From: Sacculina carcini
Lineage: Eukaryota; Arthropoda; Thecostraca; Sacculinidae
DNA: 64,000 nucleotides
Direction of reading: 5' to 3'
Assembly (NCBI GenBank): GCA_916048095.2
Contig: OU696594.1
Span: 4,455,781-4,519,780 of the forward strand
In this document: one piece after another, positions 62,301 through 64,000 of the stretch
How positions within the stretch are numbered: position 1 is the stretch's first letter
How the letters are laid out: the number at the start of each line of letters is the position of its first letter
Made by a program: the position numbers and the translations under genes
The notes under the pieces: generated by a model
Database searches by the model: none
Seen by the model: the letters and a program-made list of their open reading frames with translations, nothing else
What the model was told of the DNA's origin: nothing

Positions 62301-63167
62301 TACAATATGTTGTGTGAAATATATATTTTATATTCATATATATCATTGGAGAAAAAATATATGTATTATTCTACTTATAAACTATTTTATATATATCAAT
62401 ATATTTGATAATAGTAAAAAAATCTTAATATTTACTAATATTTTGAAATTATCACACTGATTTGAATGTACGCTGTCGAAATCGTGCTTAACATTGAGGA
62501 CACTTGCATTTGGAGGATCATCGACGATAAGGTCGATTTGTTGCTTGTTGCCGGTGCCGGAAGAGGCCGTACAGTCAGCCGTCAAGCAAGAGGTCATTGA
62601 CACGACAGAACGTGCATTATCGCCAAGGGCACCTCCCTTCATGCTCCTCTCGCAATAATCTGCAATATAAAATAAGCTAGAATAGAGTAAAATGAAATAA
62701 ATCATTTATATATTTGTGTTAAATCAGAATACCAGAGCTCTGTGAAAATAAGAGAATTAATCAAAATATAATTATCATATGGTTCCACAAACGGTTATTG
62801 TAATAGGTATATAAAGACCATTAAACTTACAGTACTCATAAATATATAATTATTAATAGTTATTATGTGATGAACCAATGTCATTATATTGTTTAATACA
62901 GTGGCGGCGCCAGGATTTTTCTGGTGGGAGGTTGAGCGAGGTACTAAGAAAAAAGTTGCGGGGGCTGAATGAAACATGATAAAATACACTCGCAATATTC
63001 ATGGTGATGATTTTCTTAGGGATGTTAGGAGGGACTTGACACATTGGGGGGGAAAGATTTAGCCTCTCCAAGCTCCTCCTTAGCGACGCCACTGAGTTGA
63101 ACCGATGCATACTGTTACCGGGTTTCGATCGGAACCGTCTTCTCTCCTCGAATTGCATCTGATACGC
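37806..63167 (-). CDS. Gene B: large multi-exon gene, unknown family (11 exons, 5' end beyond window)
   Basis: Eleven minus-strand exons chain with consistent phases: 63167-63119, 62659-62436, 55587-55159, 53199-52753, 51778-51717, 51356-51220, 49307-49220, 48795-48683, 47491-47263, 38745-38649 and 38183-37806 (stop). Together they encode about 750 residues. The protein is Ser/Arg-rich and mostly low-complexity, except for a motif of the form acidic-F-x(3)-L/Y-x(2)-W occurring three times ([27 protein letters not shown]). It also has a more ordered stretch, [23 protein letters not shown]. No signal peptide or TM segment is visible in this part. I recognise no named family; a cytoplasmic scaffold or adaptor is the most I would infer. 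Introns hold two young LTR elements, several MITEs and SINEs. Most junctions use clean GTRAG-type donors; the 62436 donor is the least certain (62456 is an alternative). Confidence 0.7.
38308..38497. mobile_element. MITE family M2 (complete copy, in gene B intron)
   Basis: Ends are CAGTGGCGGCGCC and the complement of CAGTGGCGGCGCTAAGG over 190 bp; the interior is G-rich as in other copies. No target duplication is visible. Confidence 0.75.
38649..38745 (-). CDS. Gene B exon 10 (penultimate)
   Basis: A 97-nt exon: the first base completes a Phe codon, then [20 protein letters not shown] and [12 protein letters not shown]. The acceptor is ATATTCTAG and the donor GTAAGT. Phase 0 out to the terminal exon. 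Confidence 0.65.
38791..38955. mobile_element. Tc1/mariner-type MITE M4 (copy 2, reversed)
   Basis: TATAGTGTAGTCCGGTTATA at the left and the complement of TACAGTGTAGTGCGGATATA at the right; it shares the TTTTCTCCACTACCGACA block, reversed, with 18591-18744. Confidence 0.7.
39035..39978 (+). repeat. Gypsy-1 5' LTR
   Basis: 944 bp. A TATA box (CTATATAAG, 39561-39569) lies about 30 bases before a TCATTG initiator-like site, the likely transcription start. GCCTTTTTAAAGGCG-type palindromes occur in the R/U5 part (about 39786-39845). Confidence 0.9.
39966..40889 (+). CDS. Gypsy-1 gag
   Basis: From the ATG at 39966, which lies inside the last 13 bases of the LTR, the frame runs 307 codons: a capsid-like segment ([20 protein letters not shown], typical of Gypsy capsid N-termini), an Arg/Ser-rich linker ([20 protein letters not shown]) and the C-terminal CHCC zinc finger. 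It forms the particle and packages RNA. The frame is open further upstream, to 39897, but 39966 is the best start. Confidence 0.75.
   Translation: MATNSGDSRLADTFESAMSPDATAQTATSEVRPMATFRLPPFSAEEPEMWLIQVECAFDIAGISSDETRFKMIVANLPITVAAQVKDVIRTSRSFAALSTALQSRLAQSRTSRLEALLSRQQLGDQRPSTLLRSMRNELAAAGDTPEDTGLLRTLFLQRLPQGTRAALSLLPTSAHLDELANAADRYLEATQAAQAVAAISPTAPSSNDNMAVLLAKIEQLELSHKRIESEMAARDKATRPNYERFPARHRSNSRDRIRRRSPSPDARSRDSSPVRCSMNQPRLCFYHARFGSSARRCTPPCSWHLN
40817..44161 (+). CDS. Gypsy-1 pol (protease, RT, RNase H, integrase)
   Basis: A single open frame of 1114 codons overlaps the gag end in the -1 frame, an arrangement used by families that rely on ribosomal frameshifting. Domain order: protease ([13 protein letters not shown], near residue 55), RT ([24 protein letters not shown] within [11 protein letters not shown]), RNase H ([27 protein letters not shown]), integrase zinc finger ([11 protein letters not shown] ... 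CLQCQRAKV) and core ([34 protein letters not shown]), then a C-terminal basic tail. The stop lies just inside the 3' LTR. Confidence 0.9.
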   Translation: MFLSCPVRLISASLHASLLVAFKLTSHQHIAQCTGGSRTSAPLLFIKDETSGRRFLIDTGAQVSVVPRNFVPRRTKLQTPRPDQQLQAANGSKISVFGTYEATMVFNYRTFVWCVLVADVSMPILGTDFLAANELVVDVSKKQLLHKGHVCASVSASRIASPGIRFVKGSNSSPYKRLLDSFPEITQERATGAVKHNVTHHIVTKGPPIHIRPRRLAPDRANIARQEFDKMLRLGIIQPSKSAWSSPLHMVPKKLPGQWRPCGDYRALNAQTLPDRYPLPYLRDFSAKLSGCNVFSTVDLVRAYHQIPVEPADVAKTAIATPFGLYEMVGMPFGLRNAGSTFQRFIDEVLRDVDGCFAYLDDILVASTNEDEHLGHLRALFQKLQSYGVVINRDKCVFGRDTVSFLGHRVTPGGIFPLDDKVRAIREFPQPTSQSQLRRFLGMVAYYHRFIPNAAAILQPLHALLTHRAKRSKAPVAWTQQSLDSFNAAKTALADRSMLAHQIPGAPLSILVDASDTGVGGVLQQHTNGEWQPLSYFSKTLTSTERRYSTFGRELLGVYMAIRHFRYTIEGRDVVVFTDHRPLVHALPSVSEKYSPRELRHLDFISQFVSEIRHLPGNKNTVADALSRTTAVLTVPSCPVDEYVSLAAAQREDASLGTLRNATSSLKLRDVMFGEAKVLCDESTGRPRPVLPTALRRPYTSSLHNLSHPGIDATVKLVSSRFVWPNMDRDVRKWTRTCLQCQRAKVTRHTKSAVQPFQPPGERFSHVHVDIVGPLPPSQGQSYLLTCVDRFSRWPEAIPLPDIRAVTVARAFLHQWVSRFGVPTTITTDRGAQFESSLWSELTRLLGCQRIRTTSYHPSSNGMAERFHRQLKSSLRAAETSSWMDILPMALLGIRSTHKTDVGACSAELVYGASLRLPGELISDSTQTASDPASFASSLRNHMRKLRPRLPRAVNQPSFVPAALKTATHVFVRRDKHRYPLDCPYDGPFPVIHRTDKLVTIKTNSERAVVSIDRCKPAFVEDVQPNSPASTPATPDDRDDGDNTELFVPPTTVPQTPTSAADPIRSGHEHTATHTNTHTHPQSILRTRSGRAVRPPVRYRSVSFLLDTSRGRAL
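44157..45100 (+). repeat. Gypsy-1 3' LTR
   Basis: 944 bp, same length as the 5' LTR and identical by eye, which implies a recent insertion. Confidence 0.9.
45290..45405 (+). repeat. Dispersed repeat R1, copy 3
   Basis: (ATT)n tract, then TTAATTACAGGAAAATTCAA and CTATTACCACCCTGCGGTGG, as in the other R1 copies. Confidence 0.7.
45437..46947. mobile_element. hAT-like element M5, diverged copy with nested LINE end
   Basis: It starts TAGGGCTGTCAAAAAGTAAC and ends near TTTTTGACATACCTG, with AAAGTAACCTAA subterminal repeats at both sides as in 24808-26030. Flanks GTAATCAC and GTGATCCT match at five of eight positions. A LINE 3' end with CA tracts (about 45950-46410) is inserted in the middle. Confidence 0.65.
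45950..46410 (+). pseudogene. LINE 3' end, family L-CA (copy 4), flanked by CA tracts
   Basis: A (CA)n run at 45976-46026 is followed by [20 protein letters not shown] and, after frame damage, the tail also seen at 16735-17340 (CGTTTAGGAGCGTAGATAAG). The end GAGCTTAGCTCATATCCTGT ... GTGAGTACACACACAC passes into a second CA run at 46346-46410. Confidence 0.7.
46950..47260. other. A-rich gene B intron sequence
   Basis: Simple AAAATTCAAAATTAAAAG-like sequence; nothing else seen. Confidence 0.4.
47263..47491 (-). CDS. Gene B exon 9
   Basis: A 229-nt exon, two bases in and two out: [40 protein letters not shown] and [15 protein letters not shown]. The acceptor is ATTTGTGTAG and the donor GTAAGTC. 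Cys- and Ser-rich. Confidence 0.6.
47549..47918 (-). mobile_element. tRNA-derived SINE S1 with duplicated tRNA head
   Basis: A reverse-strand full-length copy whose tRNA-like head (CACCCGCCTC...GCGGGAGGTC) occurs twice in tandem, at 47823-47870 and 47868-47918. Head 2 keeps a CCCGC-CTCACAA-GCGGG anticodon arm (CAC, Val-like). Confidence 0.8.
48100..48612. mobile_element. hAT-like end fragments
   Basis: CACTG-type ends (GAAAACCACTG near 48462-48472; GGTTAAGAACCCCTGA near 48597-48612) mark one or two decayed non-autonomous hAT-type elements; the left ends are unclear. Confidence 0.4.
48683..48795 (-). CDS. Gene B exon 8
   Basis: A 113-nt exon: [20 protein letters not shown] and [17 protein letters not shown]. 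The acceptor TGTGTGTGCAG ends a TG tract; the donor is GTGAGC. One base in, one base out. Confidence 0.65.
48820..48955 (+). pseudogene. LINE RT terminal fragment
   Basis: The plus strand reads [20 protein letters not shown] and [13 protein letters not shown], a CR1/L2-type ending, decayed. It follows a CA-rich tract. Confidence 0.5.
49020..49170 (-). mobile_element. tRNA-derived SINE S1, head and partial body
   Basis: The reverse strand keeps the tRNA-like head (CATCCGCCTCACAATCGGGA) and the CAGTTTAGTT region; the rest of the body is missing. Confidence 0.75.
49220..49307 (-). CDS. Gene B exon 7
   Basis: An 88-nt exon, two bases in and two out: [20 protein letters not shown] and RYSQANVP. 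The acceptor is TTTGGTCAG and the donor GTACTC. It is defined by phase fit between exons 6 and 8. Confidence 0.55.
49606..49870. mobile_element. hAT-type MITE M3 (diverged copy)
   Basis: It shares GGCCCCCGAAGGCAATACTTGGGG-type sequence (up to GAAGGCAATACTTGGGG) and the GGGGCTACGG end with 55793-56065. Confidence 0.55.
50029..50165 (+). mobile_element. MITE family M2 (partial copy)
   Basis: Left end CAGTGGCGGTGCCAGGAATC with G-rich interior; the right end is missing or decayed. Confidence 0.55.
50300..50820. other. Gene B intron, unassigned
   Basis: Short plus-strand frames (50326-50595, with [17 protein letters not shown]) have no family I recognise. A poly-T run lies at 50612-50622. Confidence 0.3.
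50827..51152. mobile_element. hAT-like non-autonomous element
   Basis: Left end CAGAGGTTCTCAATTTTTTA and right end complement of CAGGGCTTCTTAACCGAAGG form terminal inverted repeats over 326 bp. No target duplication is evident. Confidence 0.6.
51220..51356 (-). CDS. Gene B exon 6
   Basis: A 137-nt exon, one base in and one out: [20 protein letters not shown] and [20 protein letters not shown] then WEEQK. It holds the third F-x(3)-L-x(2)-W motif. The acceptor is CAACTGGTCAG and the donor GTGATT. The frame is open further upstream (to 51439), so an alternative longer exon is possible, but the short form fits the phase of exon 5. Confidence 0.6.
51470..51575 (+). repeat. Dispersed repeat R1, copy 4
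   Basis: (ATT)n then ACAGGCAAGCCTAGAGGCAT and the CATGTACCGAAAGCGTCCAA end. Confidence 0.65.
51717..51778 (-). CDS. Gene B exon 5 (small)
   Basis: A 62-nt exon, phase 0 in, two bases out: [20 protein letters not shown]. The acceptor is CTGAATTTTAG and the donor GTCAGT. Supported mainly by phase fit between exons 4 and 6. Confidence 0.5.
52201..52692 (-). mobile_element. MITE M2 with perfect 8-bp target duplication and nested insertion
   Basis: CAGTGGCGGCGCC at the left and the complement of CAGTGGCGGCGCCAGGAT at the right; both sides are flanked by ACCAAAAA (52193-52200, 52693-52700). Another MITE (52321-52610) is inserted in it. Confidence 0.85.
52321..52610. mobile_element. Nested MITE (TAGGGYGNNCATTCG ends)
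   Basis: A 290-bp unit with ends TAGGGCGAACATTCGTCC and complement of TAGGGTGGCCACATTCCG, and CCCGGACATGTGCTC inside. GTTTCG flanks both sides (7 of 8 bases match if the ends are trimmed by one). Younger than the M2 copy it splits. Confidence 0.75.
52753..53199 (-). CDS. Gene B exon 4
   Basis: A 447-nt exon, phase 0 at both ends: [40 protein letters not shown], then Ser/Thr-rich sequence ending [10 protein letters not shown]. It holds the first two F-x(3)-L/Y-x(2)-W motifs. A poly-T and a 150-bp TG tract lie just upstream of the acceptor. GC content is higher than in the flanks. Confidence 0.65.
53233..53392. repeat. Long (CA)n microsatellite
   Basis: About 155 bp of near-pure CA with rare CG and TA variants, preceded by (A)13. 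On the gene B strand it is a TG tract followed by poly-T directly before exon 4. Confidence 0.95.
53476..53760 (-). mobile_element. hAT-like element M1 (copy 3, reversed)
   Basis: The right end GTTATGAACCACTG is the M1 terminal repeat; the interior CACATCGCTTGGCCTTGATA matches M1 reversed. The left end is shortened. Confidence 0.65.
54045..54360 (+). mobile_element. tRNA-derived SINE S1 (best head)
   Basis: The head GTAATGGTAGCACACCCGCC (A box) and GGTTCGTGGTTCGAAACC (B box) surround a perfect CCCGC-CTCACAA-GCGGG arm with anticodon CAC, as in tRNA-Val. The body runs to CTATCATTTGAGGCATTTAA. It is a SINE, not a functional tRNA. Confidence 0.85.
54484..54690. mobile_element. hAT-type MITE M3 (copy 2)
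   Basis: Ends CAGAGATGAG and CTACGGCTCTG; it shares GAAGGCAATACTTGGGA with other M3 copies. No clear target duplication. Confidence 0.6.
54851..55115. mobile_element. hAT-like MITE with perfect 8-bp target duplication
   Basis: Ends CAGTGGTTCTTAACCTG and the complement of CAGTGGTGCTCAACCTTTTT over 265 bp; ATCTGAAT lies on both sides (54843-54850, 55116-55123). It inserted about 45 bases from gene B exon 3. Confidence 0.85.
55159..55587 (-). CDS. Gene B exon 3
   Basis: A 429-nt exon, phase 0 at both ends: [60 protein letters not shown] and ending NSKRAS. The acceptor is TTGGCTTTTCAG and the donor GTAAGAG. Ser/Thr/Pro-rich, probably disordered. Confidence 0.65.
55793..56065. mobile_element. 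hAT-type MITE M3 with perfect 8-bp target duplication
   Basis: CAGAGCCGT and ACGGCTCTG ends (perfect 9-bp inverted repeat), with CGTAGGTC on both sides (55785-55792, 56066-56073), 273 bp. A short CA run is inside. Confidence 0.85.
56075..57070. other. AT-rich gene B intron
   Basis: No gene or repeat end recognised. Confidence 0.35.
57075..57231 (-). repeat. Gypsy-2 LTR (3' LTR on the minus strand)
   Basis: 157 bp, beginning TGTAGTGTGATG and ending TTATAATACA on the minus strand; same length and sequence, by eye, as 61735-61891. Confidence 0.9.
57227..61735 (-). CDS. Gypsy-2 gag-pol single polyprotein
   Basis: 1502 codons without a frame change between gag and pol. Gag part: Gln-rich start, [20 protein letters not shown], a three-fold 11-residue repeat with QPLRMR (residues ~248-280) and a CCHC knuckle ([14 protein letters not shown]). 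Then protease ([13 protein letters not shown]), RT ([23 protein letters not shown] within [10 protein letters not shown]), RNase H ([32 protein letters not shown]), integrase finger (HESHQG ... CQECLEYK) and core ([30 protein letters not shown]), then a Pro-rich tail. The start codon straddles the LTR edge and the stop lies inside the other LTR. It encodes all proteins needed for reverse transcription and integration. Confidence 0.9.
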   Translation of the reverse strand: MAQPTETQQALLEGQQRQLDQLTSLVSMLARQQLEPAAPAGAPAVAPRVNAPPPARLSYDTTAAGFTAWKERVLAHGTLSGSEKLSPAQQQALLTTLLDDEWCRIIRHSVALPADADLPACIELLENHQRSRQQVLVQRRHFFSRRQHDGEKVGDFVLSLREIAACCDFCSSCRDERIRDQIVMGTADSTALHQLLQVAHNELSLERAVKICESAECVRHDVVAMQRATPDVASSATIRTEVAAVRRQPLRMREHFGRQPLRMRDQHDSQPLRMRDQPNLQSADGGNGSACDRCCQRHQTAPCRAADCVCRRCGKRGHYARACRASQSGAGRRRNNFVEYVGCDANDGVVNDENTQDTLYIGDIFDRAERTRLTTVGLTVSVGGHQPRKITWRCDSGADVSVVDAVVAQQLGVAAKSLCPPLSRLRVANGQPLRCLGTFEALLRLGDASCRSTVYVVPSVRRPLLCWRDAVELRLLHRAFPRQMSREQHLQQVTAGPSVPMPRPCPRWTSAAQPTAAERRAHSEQLLAAFTRVFSTDGPLREMTGGAMRIDLRDDAVPNNVTAPRSVPFCHRAQAQQQLEQLQQQGVIEPVSHPTDWCSPIVVVGKRNADGTPNGCRLTVDFTRLNRFVRRPTHPVRSPVEAVASMGLGNRWFTQVDALQGYFQVPLRREDRDLTTFITPWGRFRFCRAPMGLVSSGDEFNRRGDVALAGLADSCKIVDDVLVHTASYDDHLQRVWQLLQRCDDAGVTLNRKKFVFAATAANFCGFHITSSGFTIDEKKIRALADFPTPTDLTSLRSFLGLANQFGDFSDAIASAAEPLRQLLRKGIEWQWSSQHDAAFTAVKRALASPPVLGHFDPTRPTMLETDAARQKGLGFVLRQRDDQGRWQLIQCGSRFVSDTESRYAVCELEMLAVVWACQKCHQYLAGLPTFNVVTDHKPLVPILNEKALGDICNPRLQRMRQRLLHLTFVASWRPGAQHNIADALSRAPSQPAGADADVDDSSSGFFIQTLDAFSDEDDEGRRTSPVDTTLEAVRAASLADDECRQLMPYVLDGFPQHKHLLPSSLHQYWGVRDQLTADHGLILVGCRLLVPKRLRKDTLRRLHESHQGQVRTVQRARQTVFWPGLNNDIAMAVSSCQECLEYKDSQQKEPYMAEPRPTRPFESVSADFFYHAGKTFLVYADRFSNWPLVFECGLDASAHQLVKLFRRVFVATGVPSILSSDGGPQFTARLTAEFLRHWRVRHRLSSPRFPSSNGHAESAVKRVKRLIQKSAHDGDLNTDAFVAGLLEMCNAPGADGRSPAQLLYGRPVSSAVPAHPRAFLPEWQPSTAECDLRAAAAHDRQITNYNRSARPLPPLSPGTTVALQDPTTGRWDRTGVVAVTGRRRQYAVRLPHGGLYWRNRRHLRPAVSAPASEVTPPPFVSAARPEAMCLPCPQLSPPQPPRETSSSSGPAPPPGEDVSGTSEAPHTPNPRRSDRTRRPPPHLSDYVCRTSSAPLPPLGGEM
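60905..60995 (-). repeat. 33-bp triplicate inside Gypsy-2 gag
   Basis: CGCGCATGCGCAGTGG occurs three times at 33-bp spacing, giving the QPLRMR protein repeat. Confidence 0.85.
61735..61891 (-). repeat. Gypsy-2 LTR (5' LTR on the minus strand)
   Basis: 157 bp. At this size it must combine promoter, R and U5; no obvious TATA box, so an initiator-type promoter is likely. Confidence 0.9.
61900..62430. other. AT-rich gene B intron
   Basis: Nothing recognised. Confidence 0.35.
62436..62659 (-). CDS. Gene B exon 2 (in window)
   Basis: Acceptor TTATATTGCAG; two bases complete an Asp codon, then [40 protein letters not shown] and [20 protein letters not shown]. The frame stays open to the donor GTAAAT (62435), which fits the phase of exon 3. 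A GTGATA at 62455 is an alternative donor that does not fit. Confidence 0.55.
62899..63094. mobile_element. MITE family M2 (complete copy, in gene B intron)
   Basis: CAGTGGCGGCGCCAGG and the complement of CAGTGGCGTCGCTAAGG over 196 bp. It ends 24 bases after the donor of gene B exon 1. Confidence 0.8.
63119..63167 (-). CDS. Gene B exon 1 (in window)
   Basis: A 49-nt exon: [16 protein letters not shown] plus one base. The acceptor is GCAATTTGCAG and the donor CG|GTAACA. Being preceded by an acceptor, it is not the first exon of the gene. Confidence 0.5.
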
Positions 63168-63289
63168 CTGCAAATTGCACAAATCATGCATTTTCAGTTA
63201 CTTCATTCACTATATTTGCCTACGATTAGATTAGGATTAGATAAGAATAAATTAGATTAGATTTGATTTTGTACTAAAACCGCATATCA

Positions 63290-63540
63290 ATTACAGACGC
63301 GACTGTACCTTTGTCCTATTCCCGATCCCTCAATGAATCTACCTGGTCTAGTAAATCCTTGCCTTTCTATGCTCCACGTTTGTACAACTCTCTTCCCTCC
63401 CATGTTATCTCCTCCACATCCTTCGCTTCGTTTCCCTCTTCTCTGCGCAATCATCTCTTTGATAAATCTTTTGATCATGACTCTCACTCTCTTACTCCTT
63501 ACGCTTCGCTCTGAGCCGTCATACCGTACCCGTGTCGCTT
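63290..63540 (+). pseudogene. LINE tail related to the 26.4-kb LINE
   Basis: The plus strand reads SRSLNESTWSSKSLPFYAPR and LYNSLPSHVISSTSF, parallel to the end of the 26371-27945 frame (PRAVNESPWSSKSFFFSAPR). The 3' UTR probably extends to about 63920, through a (TG)n/GA stretch at 63638-63690 and an (ATA)n end. Confidence 0.7.
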
Positions 63541-64000
63541 GATATCTTTACTGGAAGTTTTTTGCTCTTTCTGCTTTCTTTGTACTGGCATAATTCAATT
63601 TTACGTTGTGTGTTCGTACGTGTGTGCGTATGTTTGTGTGTGTGTGTGTGTGTGAGAGAGAGTGTGTGTGTGTGTGTGAGTGTGGATGTGTGTGTTGTCC
63701 GTATGTTTTGCTTTCCCTAAGAGACGTGTCTTACCTATTTGTTTTTCACTTACTGTATTTTTTTCTTGTCATTTTGATTATTTATTTTTTATTATTAATC
63801 GCTGCATTTTGTAAATTGCATATATTTTACTTTTAGCCATATTGTTCCACTTTGTTCCTTATGGTAGGCCTTTCCCATTTACCTTGTATATATATGTATA
63901 TAATAATAATAATAATATTAGTATGAATAATATTGATAATAATAAAGAATAATTAGTATTATAATATCCGGAGTACGAGAGACAGACACAAGAGACAGAG
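63541..64000. other. LINE 3' UTR and simple repeats
   Basis: (TG)n with GAGAGA at 63638-63690 and (AAT)n from 63900 on. No gene seen. Confidence 0.5.

Overview
This is a repeat-dense, intron-rich animal nuclear sequence. I see no bacterial-type operon, no rRNA and no CRISPR array. Interstitial TTAGG repeats (28701-28720), arthropod-like TCAGT initiators and the mix of mobile elements suggest an arthropod, perhaps a crustacean; the species cannot be fixed from sequence alone. The long open frames that run through (CA)n/(TG)n tracts are not genes.

Host genes. (1) Gene A, + strand, 32234-35899, has three exons with matching phases. It encodes a single-pass membrane protein of about 1080 aa: signal peptide, short basic ectodomain, one TM segment and a very long Ser/Thr-rich tail. 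(2) Gene B, - strand, runs from 37806 to beyond 63167 and is open at the window edge. Eleven exons can be chained by splice sites and codon phase into at least 750 aa, with a motif of the type F-x(3)-L/Y-x(2)-W occurring three times. Genes A and B converge. (3) A - strand gene whose three visible exons lie between 19866 and 16032 encodes a four-TM protein resembling the DUF4728/Pasiflora group. (4) At the left edge, one - strand exon (about 480-300) matches XK-related scramblase-type proteins.

Mobile elements, left to right: MULE and Helitron remnants (0.6-1.5 kb); LINE fragments; a broken Gypsy-type integrase fossil (4.86-6.19 kb); minisatellites; a long hairpin with a hammerhead-like core (11.7 kb); LINE 3' ends of a family whose tails are (CA)n (12.8, 16.7-17.3, 17.4-18.0, 46.1 kb); a transposon carrying a zinc-finger protein remnant (20.1-22.0 kb); a hAT-like element with perfect 8-bp target duplication (24.8-26.0 kb); a LINE copy with a long open RT frame (26.4-28.3 kb); and many tRNA-derived SINEs and hAT- or Tc1-type MITEs. 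Two apparently whole, young Ty3/Gypsy elements, with LTRs identical by eye, sit inside introns of gene B: a CsRn1/Kabuki-like element at 39035-45100 (+) and a compact element with 157-bp LTRs at 57075-61891 (-).

How it fits together: host exons are small islands in a matrix of transposons. Several splice acceptors lie directly beside TG repeats, and gene B has absorbed about 11 kb of recent LTR-retrotransposon insertion without a visible break in the exon chain found here.
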